Positions 44,341 through 53,041 of a stretch of 64,000 nt of DNA are shown here, piece by piece; positions within the stretch are counted from its first letter, which is position 1; each line of letters begins with the position of its first letter. The stretch lies in NCBI GenBank assembly GCA_963824195.1, contig CAWGOJ010000005.1:106254-170253 (forward strand), read 5' to 3'. The DNA comes from Bog-473 sp963824195 (GTDB taxonomy: Bacteria > Actinomycetota > Acidimicrobiia > Acidimicrobiales > RAAP-2). Below the pieces are notes generated by a model. It was not told the DNA's origin. It did not search any database and was given only the letters and a program-made list of their open reading frames with translations. Both the position numbers and the translations under genes were made by a program.

Positions 44341-44916
44341 ATGCCCGCCCGTATGGTCTTGCTGAGGCACGGAGCCACGGAATGGTCCCTCAGTACTCAA
44401 CACACGGGGCGTACGGATATTCCCTTGCTCGACGAAGGCCGTAGACAGGCCAAAGTGGCAGGTGAGATCATGCGCGAGCACGGCCTGGCGACGTTCGGGC
44501 TGGTGCTGACGAGTCCGCTCCGGCGAGCGGCGGAGACGTGCGCACTCGCCGGGTTCGCAGGCGAGGCCGAACCCGACCTCATGGAGTGGGACTACGGCGC
44601 CTACGAGGGGCTCACGTCGGCCGAGATCAGGCAGCAGCGGCCCGGCTGGACACTGTGGGACGACGGGGTTCCCGACGGCGAGCGGCTGGCGGACGTGGGC
44701 CGGCGCGCCGACCGGGTGATCGAGCAGGCCAGGAGTTGCGAAGGCGACACGCTGTGTGTCGGACACGGGCACCTCCTCCGCGTGCTGGCCGCCCGTTGGC
44801 TCGGGTTGCCCCCGGTGGCCGGGCGCCTCCTCCAGCTGCGGCCCGGGGGCATCAGCGTCCTGGGCTGGGAGTACGAATGGCCGGCCATCACGGTGTGGAA
44901 CCGGGGACCGGGCTGA
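44341..44916 (+). CDS. Histidine phosphatase (phosphoglycerate mutase-like)
   Basis: This 191-residue branch-1 histidine phosphatase has the phosphohistidine site VLLRHGATEW with H10, SPLRRAAETCALAG, the general-acid region MEWDYGAYEGLT and the second histidine in TLCVGHGHLLRVLAARW. Such proteins are broad phosphatases rather than glycolytic mutases when short like this. It starts ATG at 44341, preceded by a hairpin. It converges with the Rrf2-type regulator. Confidence 0.88.
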   Translation: MPARMVLLRHGATEWSLSTQHTGRTDIPLLDEGRRQAKVAGEIMREHGLATFGLVLTSPLRRAAETCALAGFAGEAEPDLMEWDYGAYEGLTSAEIRQQRPGWTLWDDGVPDGERLADVGRRADRVIEQARSCEGDTLCVGHGHLLRVLAARWLGLPPVAGRLLQLRPGGISVLGWEYEWPAITVWNRGPG

Positions 44917-44932
44917 GGCCCTGAGGGGGCCT
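44916..44932. terminator. Hairpin between convergent genes
   Basis: AGGCCC and GGGCCT pair around TGAGG directly behind the phosphatase stop codon and 12 bp before the end of the Rrf2 gene. No T-run is present. It could serve both strands. Confidence 0.35.
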
Positions 44933-44943
44933 GGGAAGAGGGA

Positions 44944-45378
44944 TCAGACGGGCGCAGCCACGTTGCCGCGAGCCCGGTCGACCATGTCGGCCAGGCTGTA
45001 GGACTGCAGGTGGGTGCGGATGGTCTCGCCGACGTCGGCCCAGACGGCCAGGAGGACGCACTGGCCCTCGTGGTCGCAGGCGCCGTTCTCGTGGGGCTCA
45101 CCGAAGTCGCCGGCGGCGATGGGTCCGTCGACGGCGGAGACGATCTGCGCCAGGGAGATCTCCTCGGGTGGGCGGGCCAGGACGTAGCCGCCGCCGACGC
45201 CCCGCTTGGAGCGGACGAGGCCGGCACCCTTGAGGGCCAAGAGGATTTGCTCGAGGTAGGGCTGGGGCAGGCCGGTGCGCTCGGCGATATCCCGAACAGA
45301 TGTCGGCGTCTCGGCTCCATGGAGCGCCAGTGAGAGCAGCGCCCGGCTGGCGTAATCACCCCGTGTTGAAACCCTCAC
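44944..45378 (-). CDS. Rrf2-family regulator
   Basis: From GTG 45378 the protein has 144 residues with the Rrf2 winged helix: VSTRGDYASRALLSLALH, SVRDIAERTGLPQPYLEQILLAL and the wing KRGVGGGYVLARPPEEI. The cluster region reads ACDHEGQCVLLAVW, with two cysteines where IscR and NsrR carry three, so an Fe-S cluster would need another ligand or be absent. It is probably leaderless (TAGCAT 8 bases upstream). It is divergent from the phosphodiesterase gene, which it may control along with itself. Confidence 0.88.
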   Translation of the reverse strand: MRVSTRGDYASRALLSLALHGAETPTSVRDIAERTGLPQPYLEQILLALKGAGLVRSKRGVGGGYVLARPPEEISLAQIVSAVDGPIAAGDFGEPHENGACDHEGQCVLLAVWADVGETIRTHLQSYSLADMVDRARGNVAAPV

Positions 45379-45386
45379 AGGAACGG

Positions 45387-45392
45387 ATGCTA
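45387..45392 (-). promoter_or_regulatory. -10 hexamer TAGCAT of the Rrf2 gene
   Basis: On the reverse strand TAGCAT lies 8 bases before the GTG at 45378, with no Shine-Dalgarno sequence between. The divergent gene has its own -10 42 bp away. Confidence 0.45.
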
Positions 45393-45428
45393 CCGGCCCC
45401 CGGGTCGGTACCGGGGGTGCCTGGGTCG

Positions 45429-45434
45429 TAGGGT
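45429..45434 (+). promoter_or_regulatory. -10 hexamer TAGGGT of the phosphodiesterase gene
   Basis: TAGGGT is 8 bases before the GTG at 45443, again with no ribosome binding site: a likely leaderless start divergent from the Rrf2 gene. Confidence 0.4.
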
Positions 45435-45442
45435 GTGCCCCT

Positions 45443-46637
45443 GTGAGCGATGGCGCGGCGGCCCAGGCAACGGTGGGGGACCCCGAAGTGGGGGTCGAGA
45501 GGGCTGGAGTCACGCCCGAACCGCTTCTGCCCGACTGGGATGGTCCGTGCATCCATCGCGTGGTGCCCACCCTGCTCAGCGAGCTGGCCCACCCGGGGGA
45601 CACACCTCTTCCCTCATGGTTCCCGGCGCCGGTGGCGGAGGCGCGCCAGATCGTGCTCCTGGTGATCGACGGCCTGGGTGCCGAGCAGCTGCAGGAGCGC
45701 AGCGGGCTTGCTCCCGTGCTCACGTCGGGCACAGGTGGGTCCATGACGACGGTCGCCCCCAGCACGACCGCATGCGCCCTGACGACGCTGGTGACGGGGA
45801 AGGTGCCTGCCGAGCACGGTGTCGTCGGCTACCGGGTGGCCCTCGAGGGCGAAGTCATGAATGTCCTCCAGTGGTCGGTCCGGGGTGCCGACGTCCGCGT
45901 GCGTGTGCCGGCGCCAATATTCCAACCGTTCGAGTCCTTCCCCGGCTCGACTGGTCCCGTGCCGGTGGTCACGCGCCACGACTACGGGCCCACGGGGTTC
46001 ACCGCGGCGCATCTCGGCCCGGCGGAGCTGCACCGCTGGCACACGCCGGCCGGGCTCGTGACGGCCGTGCGCGAGCTTGCCGGCGCGGGCAGACCTTTCG
46101 TGTACGCCTATTACGAAGGCATCGACAAGGTCGCCCACGCCCAGGGGCTGGGTCAGTACTACGACGACGAGCTCCGTGCCGCAGACCGCCTCGTGGGTGA
46201 CGTCCTCGGCGTGCTGCCACCCGGGGCGGTCCTGGTCGTCACCGCCGATCATGGCCAGGTCGACGTCGGCGAATCCGTCGAGGTGCTCGGCCCAGAGATC
46301 ATGCAGGACGTGACGCTCATAAGCGGCGAGGGAAGGTTTCGCTGGTTGCACGTTCGTCCCGGTTCGAGCGAAGCACGTCGCAGAGACAGCGTCCTCGCTG
46401 CACGGCGACGTGGCGTGGGTGCGGACCAAGGAGCAGATCGTCGACGAGGGATGGCTCGGTGGCGTGCCGTCCGCCACGGTGGCGGCACGTCTGGGCGACG
46501 TCGCCCTCGTGCCCTTTGCGCCGACGGCGTTCCTCGACCCGGCGGACACCGGTGAGCTCCGCCTCAAGGCCCGCCACGGCTCGCTCACCCCCGCCGAGAT
46601 GTTGATCCCCCTGCTCGGTTGGCGTTCTCGTGATTGA
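45443..46637 (+). pseudogene. Alkaline phosphatase/nucleotide pyrophosphatase family, frameshifted
   Basis: The first part has the type I phosphodiesterase pattern: IVLLVIDGLGAEQLQE, the nucleophile region APSTTACALTTLVTGKVPAEHGV, YYEGIDKVAHAQG and LVVTADHGQVDVGESV. After RWLHVRPGSSE (near 46365) the frame turns into an arginine-rich stretch. The expected ending (LHGDVAWVRTKEQIVDEGW, then LTPAEMLIPLLGW) continues in the +1 frame to TGA 46637. One extra base around 46355-46375 would explain this. All metal-binding motifs lie before the break. A sequencing error is as likely as real decay. Confidence 0.8.
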
Positions 46638-46719
46638 GCGCAGCTGATGGCAACATGGGGCCGTGGTCGAGGACGCGCCGACGCGCGGGGACGGGGATCC
46701 CACGGGTACGGAGGGCACC

Positions 46720-47250
46720 ATGAGTGACGCGACGAATGAGACGAATGACATGGCCGGGAGCGACGTCCCGACGGGTGGGTCCGATTCCGGTGTGATCTCC
46801 CCCGATGAGGTCCTGGGGTCCGCGAGCAGGGACGGTGACGGCGAGGAGGGGGCGACGGAGTCGGTCAACGAGCCGGCCAAAGTGCTCCGCATCGGGTCCA
46901 TGGTGAAGACGCTGCTCGACGAGGTGCGCGCGGCACCGCTCGACGAGAAGAGCCGCGTGCGGTTGCGGGAGATCTACGAGCAGTCGATCCGTGACCTCGC
47001 CGAGGGACTGTCGCCGGACCTGGTGGCTGAGCTCGCACGGATGGCCCCACCCTTCGACGTCGAGGCGCCGAGTGACGCCGAGCTGCGCATCGCACAGGCC
47101 CAGCTGGTCGGGTGGCTCGAGGGGCTGTTCCACGGCATCCAGGCCACGTTGATGTCGCAGCAGATGGCGGCACGGGCCCAGCTCGAGGAGATGCGCCAGC
47201 GGGGACTGCCGACCGCCGGCGAGACGGGGCGCACCGGGGCGTACCTGTGA
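46720..47250 (+). CDS. bpa: Bacterial proteasome activator (Bpa/PafE-like)
   Basis: Bpa is an ATP-independent ring that docks on the 20S proteasome and opens it for unfolded proteins. The core matches M. tuberculosis Bpa strongly: AKVLRIGSMVKTLLDEVRAAPLDE, SDAELRIAQAQLVGWLEGLF, HGIQATLMSQQMAARAQLEEMRQ. The C-terminal docking tail ends G-A-Y-L, where GQYL is usual; the penultimate tyrosine needed for docking is kept. ATG 46720 with GGAGGG upstream is preferred over GTG 46663. It shows that this organism has a proteasome, though none of the core genes are in the window. Confidence 0.9.
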   Translation: MSDATNETNDMAGSDVPTGGSDSGVISPDEVLGSASRDGDGEEGATESVNEPAKVLRIGSMVKTLLDEVRAAPLDEKSRVRLREIYEQSIRDLAEGLSPDLVAELARMAPPFDVEAPSDAELRIAQAQLVGWLEGLFHGIQATLMSQQMAARAQLEEMRQRGLPTAGETGRTGAYL

Positions 47251-47278
47251 CCGCCACCGCGTCGACGGGGCGATTCTG

Positions 47279-48016
47279 ATGGACGTGACGGCCGGGCCGG
47301 CCGGGCCGACCGGGCCGGACGAGGCGGGCGCAGGCGGCGCAGGGCCCGGCGGGCCACCGTCGTTCCCGGGCAATGCCCCTCCACCCCCTCCGGGGGCGCC
47401 GCCGGCTGCACCACCCCCGGCTCCACCCACATCTGGCACGGGCAACGACCGCGGTGCCGGTGGGGGACCTCCCACGTTCCCGACCCAGACGCAGGCCGGC
47501 TACCCGTCGCCCGGCTCCCCGCGGACGCCACTGGGCGAGGCCTACGCCACCTGGGGCATCAGGGTCGGGGGCTACCTGATCGACCTCGTCATCTTCCTGG
47601 TCGTGCTCGTCGTCCTCTTCGTGCTGTTCCGGCACAGCCACGCCCTCAATGTGCATCTCATGGCCCGGCGGGGGACCCGGCGGCGGAACTTCTCGGCCGT
47701 GCCGTTCCTGATTACGGGCGTGCTCTACGTCGTGTACGGGACGCTGCTCTGCGGATCTCCCCGGGGCCAGACGGTGGGGATGATGGCGGTCGGAGTCCGG
47801 GCGGTCCGCGACGAGTCCTTCGCGGTCCTCGGGTACGGGAGGGCGTTCGCCCGGGCCGTCTTCGAGGGGGTGCTCCGCCTCATCAACCTTCTCTTCTTCC
47901 TGCTCGGCCTGATCTGGATCCTCGACATGCTGTTTCCTCTCTGGGACACAAAGCGGCAGACCCTTCATGACAAGGTGGCCGGATCGGTGGTTCTCCGGGT
48001 CCGCCCGGCGGGCTAG
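47279..48016 (+). CDS. RDD-family membrane protein
   Basis: The 245-residue protein has a disordered N-terminal 90 residues very rich in Pro, Gly and Ala, then the RDD domain: YATWGIRVGGYLIDLVIFLVV, LITGVLYVVYGTLLCG, GQTVGMMAVGVRAVRD and WDTKRQTLHDKVAGSVV. Three to four TM helices are predicted. RDD proteins include possible ion exchangers; most are uncharacterised. It follows bpa by 28 bp, so the two are probably in one operon, without any known link. Confidence 0.82.
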   Translation: MDVTAGPAGPTGPDEAGAGGAGPGGPPSFPGNAPPPPPGAPPAAPPPAPPTSGTGNDRGAGGGPPTFPTQTQAGYPSPGSPRTPLGEAYATWGIRVGGYLIDLVIFLVVLVVLFVLFRHSHALNVHLMARRGTRRRNFSAVPFLITGVLYVVYGTLLCGSPRGQTVGMMAVGVRAVRDESFAVLGYGRAFARAVFEGVLRLINLLFFLLGLIWILDMLFPLWDTKRQTLHDKVAGSVVLRVRPAG

Positions 48017-48076
48017 ATTGCTAGGTCCCGGAGAGAATCACACCGGTGTAAGTTCAACGTGGCGAAAGGAGGGCCG

Positions 48077-51000
48077 GTGTCGGAGCGGTCGTTTACGCAT
48101 CTGCACACCCACACCGAGTTCTCCATGCTCGACGGCGCTGCCCGGGTCGGAGATCTCGTGGCGGCCGCGGTGGCCGACGGTCAGCCCGCGCTCGGAATCA
48201 CGGACCACGGGAACATGTACGGGGTTCTCGACTTCTACAAGGCCTGCCGCGACCAGGGCATCGTCCCGATCATCGGCACCGAGTCCTACATGGCCGCCGA
48301 GTCCCGCCACGAGCGACCCGTGCGCCGCGGACGGGTGGACGACACCGGGGGTGACGTCGACGGCGGGCAGAAGCTCTACTACCACCTGACTCTCCTGGCG
48401 GAGACGGTCCAGGGTTACCGCAACCTGATGCAGCTGTCCTCGGCCGCCTACCTCGAGGGCTACTACTACAAGCCCCGGGTGGACTGGGAGCTCCTCGAGC
48501 GCCATCACGAGGGTCTGATCGCCACGACCGGATGTCTCGGCGGCGTCGTGCTCCAGGCGCTGCTGTCGGGCAATGTCGAGGAGGCCGAGCGGCGAGCGGC
48601 GAAGCTGCAGGACATCTTCGGGCGGGACAGTCTCTTCGTGGAACTGCAGGACCACGGCATCGCCGACCAACACCGCACCAACCCCCAGCTCATCGAGATC
48701 GCTCGACGGCTGAACGCGCCGCTGCTGGCCACCAACGACAGCCACTACACCCACCGCGAGGACGCGGTCGCCCACGACGCGCTGCTGTGCGTGCAGACGG
48801 GTGCGCTTCTCTCCGACACCAACCGCTTCAAGTTCGAGGGAACCGAGCACTACCTCAAGACGGCGGGTGAGATGCGGCACCTGTTCCGGGATGTGCCCGA
48901 GGCCTGCGACAACACGCTGCTCATTGCCGAGCGGGCCGATGTCCAGATTGAGCTCGGAAAGCCGAGTCTGCCCGAGTTCCCGGTGCCGGACCGGTTCACC
49001 GGTGACACCTACGAGGAGCGCGCGCTGGCCTACCTGCGCGATCTCACGATGGAGGGAGCGCGGCAGCGGTACGGCCCGTCCCTGCCACCCGAAGTGGTGG
49101 AGCGGCTCGACTACGAGCTCGGGGTCATAGGGAACATGGGCTTCGCCGCCTACTTCCTCGTGGTCTGGGACCTCATCCGCTTTGCCCGCGAGTCGGGCAT
49201 CCGGGTCGGCCCCGGGCGCGGATCGGCCGCTGGGTGCTGCGTCGCCTACTGCCTGCGCATCGTGGACCTCGACCCGATCCGGTACGACCTCCTCTTCGAG
49301 CGGTTCCTGAACCCGGGCCGCAAGCAGATGCCGGACATCGACATGGACTTCGACGAGCGCTACCGGGCTGACGTGATGCGCTACGCGGCGGAGAAGTACG
49401 GCAGCGACCGAGTGGCCCAGGTGATCACCTTCTCGACGATCAAGGCCCGGGCCGCCGTGCGGGACGCTGCCCGGGTGCTCGGGAAGCCCTATGCCGTGGG
49501 CGACCGGATCGCCAAGGCCATGCCGCCGCTGGTCATGGGCCGTGACACCCCACTCCGCGCATGCCTGACCAAGACCGACGGGCACGAAGAGGGCTTCGCC
49601 GCCGCCGCGGAGCTGCGGAGCATGCGTGACGAGGACCCCGACGCCAAGGAGGTCATCGACGTGGCCCTCGGGCTCGAAGGACTGCGCAGGCAGGACGGGA
49701 TCCACGCCGCTGCGGTGGTGATCTCCCGGGACCCCTTGACCGACTACCTGCCGGTGCAGCGCAAGCCCGATGCGGGCGGCAGTCCGGAGGACGCGCCGAT
49801 CGTCACCCAGTACGAAATGCACGGGGTCGAGGACCTCGGGCTGCTGAAGATGGACTTCCTGGGGCTGCGCAACCTCTCGGTGATCGAGCGGGCGCTCGAC
49901 CTCATCGAGGGGAACACCGGCGTGCGACCCGACATCGACGACGTGGCGCTCGACGACGAGAAGACGCTCGAGATGCTGCGACGGGCCGACTCCATCGGGG
50001 TGTTCCAGCTCGAGGGCGCCGCCATGCGCCAGACCCTCCGCTCGTTGGCGCCCACCAGCTTCGACGACGTCGCCGCCCTGGTCGCCCTCTACCGGCCCGG
50101 GCCGATGGCGGCGAACATGCACCGCGACTACCCGGAGCTCAAGAACGGACGCAAGGAGCTCACGTACCTTCACCCCGACATCGAGCCCATTCTCAAGGAC
50201 ACCTACGGGCTGATGCTGTACCAGGAGTCCGTCATGCGGGTGGCTCAGAAGTTCGCCGGCTACACCCTCGAGGAGGCCGACAACCTCCGCAAGGCCTGCG
50301 GCAAGAAGATCAGGGCCATGATCGCCGCGGAACGGGAGAAGTTCGTCGCGGGGTGCGTGACCGAGGGGTACGGCGAGGCGCTGGGCACACAGCTCTTCGA
50401 CATCATCGAGCCCTTCGCCGACTACGCCTTCAACAAGTCGCACTCCTACGGCTACGGCCTGGTGGCGTACCAGACGGCATGGCTCAAGGCGCACTACCCA
50501 GTGGAATACATGGCGGCGTTGTTGACGTCAGTCAAGGACAACAAGGACAAGACCGCGGTGTACCTGGCCGAGTGCCGGGCCCGCGGGATCGATGTGCTGG
50601 TGCCCGACGTCAACCGCTCGGTGGCCGAGTTCGCGCCCGATCGCACCGGCGACCGGGAAGGGCCGGCCATCGTCTTCGGACTGGCCGCCGTGCGCAACGT
50701 GGGGGAGGCCCTGGTAGAGCGGATCGTGGCGGAGCGTGACGCCAACGGGCCGTTCGGAGACGTCTACGACTTCTGCCAGCGGGTCGACCCCGCCGTGCTG
50801 AACAAGCGCACCATGGACTCGCTGGTGAAGGCCGGGGCCTTCGACTCCTTGGGCCACACCCGGCAGGGCCTGTGCCTGGTGCTCGAGGAGATCGTCGACC
50901 GGACGCTCGAGCGGCGCCGGGAGCACGACCTGGGGATCACGTCGCTCTTCGCCGCGTTCGAGGAGGAAGAGCAGAGCGACCCGGGATGGGGGGCGGCGAA

Positions 51001-51652
51001 GGTAGCCATCCCCAACACCGAGTTCGACAAGGGCCAGCGCCTCTCGTTCGAGAAGGAGATGCTCGGCCTCTATGTCAGCGACCACCCGCTCATGGGGTTC
51101 GAGCAGGCGCTGGCCCGTCACACGGACTGCAGCCTGTCGGACTTGCGGGAGGAGGACCCCGGGGCGGGCGACCGTGCGCCCGTGCGCTCGGTCGGTGGCG
51201 TGGTCACGGACCTCCGCCGCTCGTACACGAAGAAGGGCGATCTGATGGCCCGGTTCGTGCTCGAGGATCTTCAGGCCGCCATGGAGGTCTTCGTGTTCCC
51301 CAAGACCATGGCCGACTACGGGGGACTGATCGAGAACGACTCGATCGTGGTGGTGCGGGGCCGGCTCGACACCCGTGAGGACGAGCCCAAGATCGTCTGC
51401 ATGGAGGTCACCCGGCCGCTGCTCGAGCGGGGCGAGGAGGACCTCCACATCACGCTGCCCCTGGGTGTGCTCACCGACGCCAAGGTCGACGGGCTCAAGG
51501 ACGTGCTGAGCTGTCACCCCGGCCCTTCACCGGTGCTGCTCCACATCGGTGCCAAGGTCCTCCGCCTGCCCCCCGAGTTCAACGTCGACTGCCGAAACGG
51601 GCTCGTCGGCGAGCTGAAGCGGCTGCTCGGACAGAGTGCGGTCCTGTCCTAA
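48077..51652 (+). CDS. dnaE: DNA polymerase III alpha subunit
   Basis: This is the replicative polymerase. The GTG at 48077 follows AAAGGAGGG, so it is preferred over the GTG at 48059; length is then 1191. Domains are PHP (FTHLHTHTEFSMLDG, ITDHGNMYG), palm (GRGSAAGCCVAYCL, the catalytic PDIDMDFDERY, LLKMDFLGLRNL), fingers and beta-binding region. Further on are the tandem HhH and a C-terminal OB fold (VRSVGGVVTDLRR to about residue 1100). The intact PHP metal residues fit the proofreading found in actinobacterial DnaE1. TAAGTT at 48049-48054 is a likely -10. Confidence 0.97.
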   Translation: MSERSFTHLHTHTEFSMLDGAARVGDLVAAAVADGQPALGITDHGNMYGVLDFYKACRDQGIVPIIGTESYMAAESRHERPVRRGRVDDTGGDVDGGQKLYYHLTLLAETVQGYRNLMQLSSAAYLEGYYYKPRVDWELLERHHEGLIATTGCLGGVVLQALLSGNVEEAERRAAKLQDIFGRDSLFVELQDHGIADQHRTNPQLIEIARRLNAPLLATNDSHYTHREDAVAHDALLCVQTGALLSDTNRFKFEGTEHYLKTAGEMRHLFRDVPEACDNTLLIAERADVQIELGKPSLPEFPVPDRFTGDTYEERALAYLRDLTMEGARQRYGPSLPPEVVERLDYELGVIGNMGFAAYFLVVWDLIRFARESGIRVGPGRGSAAGCCVAYCLRIVDLDPIRYDLLFERFLNPGRKQMPDIDMDFDERYRADVMRYAAEKYGSDRVAQVITFSTIKARAAVRDAARVLGKPYAVGDRIAKAMPPLVMGRDTPLRACLTKTDGHEEGFAAAAELRSMRDEDPDAKEVIDVALGLEGLRRQDGIHAAAVVISRDPLTDYLPVQRKPDAGGSPEDAPIVTQYEMHGVEDLGLLKMDFLGLRNLSVIERALDLIEGNTGVRPDIDDVALDDEKTLEMLRRADSIGVFQLEGAAMRQTLRSLAPTSFDDVAALVALYRPGPMAANMHRDYPELKNGRKELTYLHPDIEPILKDTYGLMLYQESVMRVAQKFAGYTLEEADNLRKACGKKIRAMIAAEREKFVAGCVTEGYGEALGTQLFDIIEPFADYAFNKSHSYGYGLVAYQTAWLKAHYPVEYMAALLTSVKDNKDKTAVYLAECRARGIDVLVPDVNRSVAEFAPDRTGDREGPAIVFGLAAVRNVGEALVERIVAERDANGPFGDVYDFCQRVDPAVLNKRTMDSLVKAGAFDSLGHTRQGLCLVLEEIVDRTLERRREHDLGITSLFAAFEEEEQSDPGWGAAKVAIPNTEFDKGQRLSFEKEMLGLYVSDHPLMGFEQALARHTDCSLSDLREEDPGAGDRAPVRSVGGVVTDLRRSYTKKGDLMARFVLEDLQAAMEVFVFPKTMADYGGLIENDSIVVVRGRLDTREDEPKIVCMEVTRPLLERGEEDLHITLPLGVLTDAKVDGLKDVLSCHPGPSPVLLHIGAKVLRLPPEFNVDCRNGLVGELKRLLGQSAVLS

Positions 51653-51658
51653 AGAAAG

Positions 51659-51672
51659 TGACGTCCACGTCA
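51659..51672. promoter_or_regulatory. Inverted repeat TGACGT-CC-ACGTCA
   Basis: Two 6-bp arms form a perfect inverted repeat around CC, 7 bases after the dnaE stop and 107 bp before the next start. It looks like an operator half-site pair for a dimeric regulator. Nearby TATGAT (51692-51697) is an alternative -10 for the downstream gene. Confidence 0.4.
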
Positions 51673-51767
51673 TTATTGTGCTTTGACCAGGTATGATGGG
51701 CCCACTCCGGGGCCTATTCGGGCACTCGGAGCCCGCCACCGGTTGGGAACGCGCCGAGCGAAGCCAG

Positions 51768-51773
51768 TAGACT
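51768..51773 (+). promoter_or_regulatory. -10 hexamer TAGACT of the unknown gene
   Basis: TAGACT lies 6 bases before the ATG at 51780 with no Shine-Dalgarno sequence, the same layout and nearly the same sequence as at divIVA. Confidence 0.4.
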
Positions 51774-51779
51774 CACTCC

Positions 51780-52451
51780 ATGCCGATCGTAGTGAGCACC
51801 AAGGATTGCACTGCGCTCAGCGACGCTGAGCTGGTCGAAATGGCGGATCTCTGTGCGGACCGGCCACCCGGGTTCGACATCGGCTTCCTCTCGAAGGAAC
51901 GGGAGGCCTGGGTGCTCATCACCCAGGCCCGTGAGGGCAACAAGCTCCGCGGCTACTCGTTCTGCACCCTGGAGCGCATCGGAGGGACGCCTTCCCTCCT
52001 GGTCGGGCTGGCACTGGTCGATCGCACCTCGCGGGCCGAGGCAGCGCTGAAGGGGATCATGGCGGACCAGTACCGGCGCGCCCTCCTGGCGTTCCCTGAC
52101 GAGGATGTCCTCCTCGGGACCCGCCTGCTGTCGCCGGAGGGCTTCCGGGCCTTCTCCGGCCTCCAGGACGTCGTGCCCTTCCCTGACCACAAGTCCTCTG
52201 GCGAGGAGAGGGCGTGGGCCCGGCGACTCTCGAAGCGCTTCGGTTGCGAGAGCAAGCTCGACGACCGCACCTTCGTCCTGAAGGGTGACGGGTCCGTCAT
52301 CGGTGGCCTGGACTTCTTCGCGCCCAAGGTGAAGATCCCTGAGGGGGTCGAGACGCACTTCTCCGCCTTCGACGCCGACAAGGGAGACCGTCTCGTTGCC
52401 TTCGGCTGGGCGATGGCCGAGGACCTCGCCGGGGGCAAGCTCGGTCGCTGA
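51780..52451 (+). CDS. Hypothetical protein, unknown family
   Basis: A 223-residue soluble protein with a normal coding pattern. The start MPIVVSTKDCTALSDAELVEMADLC is followed by an alpha/beta core (EREAWVLITQAREGNKLRGYSFCTLERIGG). The next segment, SLLVGLALVDRTSRAEAALKGIMADQYRRALLAFP, suggests an acetyltransferase-like (GNAT) fold, but the acetyl-CoA loop RxxGxG is not clear. The C-terminal half has AWARRLSKRFGCESKLDDRTFVLKG. No enzyme motif is certain. It stands alone with its own likely leaderless promoter. Confidence 0.75.
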   Translation: MPIVVSTKDCTALSDAELVEMADLCADRPPGFDIGFLSKEREAWVLITQAREGNKLRGYSFCTLERIGGTPSLLVGLALVDRTSRAEAALKGIMADQYRRALLAFPDEDVLLGTRLLSPEGFRAFSGLQDVVPFPDHKSSGEERAWARRLSKRFGCESKLDDRTFVLKGDGSVIGGLDFFAPKVKIPEGVETHFSAFDADKGDRLVAFGWAMAEDLAGGKLGR

Positions 52452-53041
52452 GCAGGCCGAAGCGGTCCCGCTCCTCACATCGCCCGCGCCGGCTGCGTCG
52501 ACGCGTCTCGGATCGATCTGCCGGCCCGGCGCCGGTGGACGAACCGGGCCGCCCCGGTGGCGCAGAGATGCAGTGGGGGCGTCAGAGCCATGCTGATGGA
52601 CTGGGACCGGTCGAGTGAGACGTAGGGGCCTGTCGAACGTGTGACCGGCGTCCTCCATTGCCGGGCCCACGTGGCCGGGGAGGCTCCCGACCACGACCAG
52701 GCGTGCCGCTGTGGTGGGTCGGGGGCAACCCCGCAGTGTCCGCCAGGATCGCGGCGGGTCTGGGCCCGTACCCGAACCAGCATCCGATTGGAGCCCTCCT
52801 CGCCCATGTGGGCGGCGACCGGCGCGCGAGTTCCGTGTCAGCAACAAAGGACGGGATGTCCTCGAGCCTGCTGCATTTCGGCACTCACGCCACTCTGCCT
52901 GGCCCGGGGCCTCCGGCGTGTTGGCGTCGACCATTTCGGATGGGGAGACGGATGGTGGGTACGGCGGTCGGGTCCATTTGTCGTACGTCTCCGCATCGGC
53001 GGAGAACGGCCAACGCCATTCCACCGGCCGCGGGATCGAGA
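52452..53041. other. 590-bp stretch without a supportable gene
   Basis: Every frame here is short or has a poor amino-acid pattern. One forward frame (52658-53116) contains VPLWWVGGNPAVSARIAAGLG, faintly like a flavin-dependent luciferase-type enzyme. A reverse frame contains a stretch like SADAETYDKWTRPPYPPSV. No start, ribosome site or continuing domain supports either. It may be a decayed gene or a long intergenic region between the forward gene at 52451 and the reverse gene ending at 53042. Confidence 0.4.

Noticed and set aside
48038..50494. Reverse frame of 818 residues opposite dnaE
   Set aside because: Antisense shadow created by high GC at third positions; no recognisable domain, while dnaE on the forward strand is complete.
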